15,713 nt of DNA from Saprospiraceae bacterium. Lineage in GTDB: Bacteria > Bacteroidota > Bacteroidia > Chitinophagales > Saprospiraceae. The position numbers and the translations under genes are program-made. The stretch covers positions 1 through 15,713 of the forward strand of contig JACMMM010000789.1 in the NCBI GenBank assembly GCA_014379065.1, read 5' to 3'. Each line of letters begins with the position of its first letter. Within the stretch, counting starts at the first letter, position 1. Below, in pieces: positions 13,604-15,713 of this stretch. The notes beneath the pieces were generated by a model. It saw only the letters and a program-made list of their open reading frames with translations. It was not told the DNA's origin and searched no databases.

Positions 13604-15634
13604 TTACTGCCCGCCCATCAACTCCGTATCCATCGCCTCCAATTTCAGGCCCATTTGCTGGGCTTTTTGGTAGTCCTGTTGTGCGCCAGCTTTGTCACCT
13701 GCTTGGGCTTTGGCGCGGGCGCGTTCGAGGTATGCGATATTGAGTTTGGGATTGATTTGGAGCGCGCGGTCGAGCGCTTTCACGGCTTCTTCGTTGCGCT
13801 TTATCACACGGTTCACCATACCGCTCTCGTACCAGAAGTTGAAATTGTTAGGATCCAATTTTAGGTATTCCTGATAGTCGCCTAGTGCTTTTTCGTATTG
13901 ACGGGTGTTCAGGTAGGCGATGGATCGGTTGGCGTAAGCGTTTTTGTTGGTCGGGTCCAGTGCGACAGACTCGGTAATATCACGGATGCTTTCCTCGTAC
14001 TTCTGAGCCATGCCGTAAGCTGCCCCACGATTGCTAAGTGCTTCGCTTTTTGATTTGGTGGTGATCTTGGGTTTCGAGAGCGCCTCGGTGTAGTCTTTAA
14101 GCGCTTTTTCGACCAGTGCTTTTTCTTGGCCTTTGTATTTCCCGGAACTCGCCATGTCAAAATAGGTCTTGCCCCGGCTGTTCAGAAGTTCGGGGTTGCT
14201 CGGCTCCATGTCCACGGCCCGGGTATAGTCTTTGAGCGCGGCTTCATAGTCGCCACGGTCGTTGCGCAGGAATTGCCCCCGGTTCCAAAAGGGCAGCGAA
14301 CTCCGCTCTTTTTCTCCTTCATCAAGGGATATCACGTGCGTCCAAAGGGTGTTGCCGTCTTTCCAAATGCCGACTTGCCGAACCGTCCAGATTCCATAAA
14401 CCAAAGCCATGATTCCCACTGCGACGGGAACGACGCTTTTTACATTTTCCTTTTTTGAAAAAACATCGACATAGTATGCCGCGATCACGAAAAAGCCAAA
14501 ATAGGCCACGTAAGTGAATCGGTCGGCCAAAAAGCCCTGCCCTGCTGCAAAGATTTGGAGCAGGAACATCACATTGAAAAAGAAAAATGCTGCCCCGAAC
14601 ACCCAGGTGCGCAGCCCTTTTTTCCAGGCCCACCATACGGCCGCACAAGCGAGCAAAAAGCCCACCGGAGCCGCGTACACCGTCCAAGGCAGATGTTTAG
14701 GATAGGCGTAGAGCGGCGACATTGGCCAAGGGAAAACGGCTTTGTAAACGTAGGTGCAAAACGAGTAAGCCCCAATGCAAAGCCTGTCCAGGAAATTGTA
14801 GTTCGTAATAGAATCGTCGGTAGAGCCCTGTACCTTGAGTGTATGTATGTTGATGAGGCCAATCCCAAGTGAAATCAGCCAGAAAGGTGTTTTTTCCCAA
14901 ATGAGTTTGAGACTCAAGGGTCTGCGAAACCAAAAATCGAGGGCCAGCATCGAGAGCGGAAGCGTCACTGCCTGTACTTTGGAGAAGCCTGAAAGCAGGG
15001 CCAGGAGGATCATTACTACGTAAGTTCCCATGCGATTTTCGGCCCGTTCCTCCTGTTTCAACCATTTCACATAATACACCAATGCAGCAAAAAAGAATAC
15101 GGCAAACAGCACGTCTTTCCGCTCTGTGGCCCAGGCTACCGATTCCACCCGCATGGGGTGTATCCCAAACAACAGCCCTCCTGCAAACACGCCCCAACGC
15201 CCAATGCCCATGCCCCACAAGAGTTTCATGACAAAGAAAACCGTAAGCAAATGCAGCAAGAGATTGGTAAAGTGCGAGAGTTTGGGACTGAATTCGCCAC
15301 CATTCAGCGATTTCTCCATGGCGAACGTGAGGATAGGCAGCGGGTTGTAGTTGCCGATCACATTGCCTTTTTCGAAGTCGAATATGTTGGAAATAGTAGT
15401 GCTCCAGGGCTGGCCTTTTCCCACCTGCAGGAGGTTTTCGTTCTCTGTGATGTTCTTGGGGTCGTCCCAGTTCACAAATTCATGGCGCAGGGTGGGCAGG
15501 AAGCAGGCTGCCGTGATGGCGAGCGCGACAAGGCCGAGCGTGAGCCAGTTGCCTTCGCTGCTACTGCTGCGCTCAGGTTTGGAAGGCTTGGGCAGGGGAT
15601 TTTTGGGTGGGATAGGAGTGGGCTTTTTAGCCAT
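13604..15634 (-). CDS. TMTC-like membrane glycosyltransferase with C-terminal TPR repeats
   Basis: The 676-residue inner-membrane protein begins with a short cytoplasmic Pro/Lys-rich tail (1-28). A GT-C type multispanning region follows to about residue 430. The first loop carries FVNWDD (Asp57-Asp58), the position of the catalytic acidic residues in GT-C enzymes. Further on, GIHPMRVESVAWATERKDVLF (158-178) is characteristic of the TMTC group of protein O-mannosyltransferases. Residues 448-660 are TPR repeats, for example GDYEAALKDYTRAVDMEPSNP, KYEESIRDITESVALDPTN, QYEKALGDYQEYLKLDPNN and NEEAVKALDRALQINPK. Eukaryotic TMTC proteins mannosylate cadherins; bacterial homologues are poorly known. 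A role in transferring sugar from a lipid carrier to exported proteins is an inference. The start ATG 15634 precedes the basic tail, and the upstream 79 bp are AT-rich with no clear promoter. Confidence 0.82.
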   Translation of the reverse strand: MAKKPTPIPPKNPLPKPSKPERSSSSEGNWLTLGLVALAITAACFLPTLRHEFVNWDDPKNITENENLLQVGKGQPWSTTISNIFDFEKGNVIGNYNPLPILTFAMEKSLNGGEFSPKLSHFTNLLLHLLTVFFVMKLLWGMGIGRWGVFAGGLLFGIHPMRVESVAWATERKDVLFAVFFFAALVYYVKWLKQEERAENRMGTYVVMILLALLSGFSKVQAVTLPLSMLALDFWFRRPLSLKLIWEKTPFWLISLGIGLINIHTLKVQGSTDDSITNYNFLDRLCIGAYSFCTYVYKAVFPWPMSPLYAYPKHLPWTVYAAPVGFLLACAAVWWAWKKGLRTWVFGAAFFFFNVMFLLQIFAAGQGFLADRFTYVAYFGFFVIAAYYVDVFSKKENVKSVVPVAVGIMALVYGIWTVRQVGIWKDGNTLWTHVISLDEGEKERSSLPFWNRGQFLRNDRGDYEAALKDYTRAVDMEPSNPELLNSRGKTYFDMASSGKYKGQEKALVEKALKDYTEALSKPKITTKSKSEALSNRGAAYGMAQKYEESIRDITESVALDPTNKNAYANRSIAYLNTRQYEKALGDYQEYLKLDPNNFNFWYESGMVNRVIKRNEEAVKALDRALQINPKLNIAYLERARAKAQAGDKAGAQQDYQKAQQMGLKLEAMDTELMGGQ

Positions 15635-15713
15635 TATACTGGAGTGGATTTTTTAAAAACATTAGAGGAGTTATTACACACCTTTTATTTTTAAACACTA
15701 AGGAACTAAGGGA

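Noticed and set aside
15158..15694. 178-codon open frame on the plus strand
   Set aside because: Antisense to the N-terminal membrane region of the TMTC-like gene; no family resemblance.
15697..15712. Tandem ACTAAGGA/ACTAAGGG at the right edge
   Set aside because: Only two eight-base copies are visible before the window ends, too little to call an array; it might continue outside.

Overview
The window reads as chromosomal DNA of a member of the Bacteroidota, probably of the Saprospirales/Chitinophagales kind. The evidence is a type IX secretion (T9SS) C-terminal sorting domain, a Y_Y_Y-type sensor kinase paired with a LytTR regulator, -7 promoter boxes of the TAnnTTTG type, few Shine-Dalgarno sequences, a free-standing four-helix-bundle gene, and short G/T-rich heptamer repeats in the gaps between genes. 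The placement below phylum is an inference from style, not from a marker gene. There is no rRNA, tRNA, CRISPR array or recognisable transposase.

Layout from left to right. Positions 1-1254 hold the 3' part of an S41 peptidase gene (+). It converges on fdhD (-) across a CTCAACC heptamer array that also encodes the last 15 residues of FdhD. Next, on the minus strand, is a secreted tail-fibre-like protein with a peptidase S74 self-cleaving chaperone domain, a coiled coil and a T9SS tail. Behind its stop codon lie an orphan end of a second T9SS tail and a strong intrinsic terminator. A two-component pair follows on the minus strand: a 1083-residue propeller/Y_Y_Y histidine kinase and, 244 bp downstream, its LytTR response regulator. 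Then come mobA-like (-) and, divergently, a secreted L,D-transpeptidase-like protein (+). rdgB (-) follows, then a four-helix-bundle gene (+) boxed by 34-bp inverted repeats, then a secreted N-formylglutamate-amidohydrolase-like protein (+), a cupin/JmjC-like protein (+), and a large TMTC-like membrane glycosyltransferase with C-terminal TPRs (-).

Functional links are modest. FdhD and MobA both serve molybdenum-cofactor enzymes such as formate dehydrogenase. They are 6.7 kb apart, yet share a nearly identical upstream element. The kinase and regulator form one signalling pair. The secreted proteins (S74 fibre, L,D-transpeptidase, amidohydrolase) belong to the cell envelope and surface.

The most noteworthy structure is the 490-bp cassette at 10934-11423. 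A four-helix-bundle protein gene of the 23S rRNA intervening-sequence family is enclosed by 34-bp inverted repeats (33/34 identical) built from heptamers related to GATTTAC. One end lies one base from the rdgB start codon, and the other supplies the cassette gene's own stop codon. It looks like a small mobile or IVS-like element living outside rRNA.
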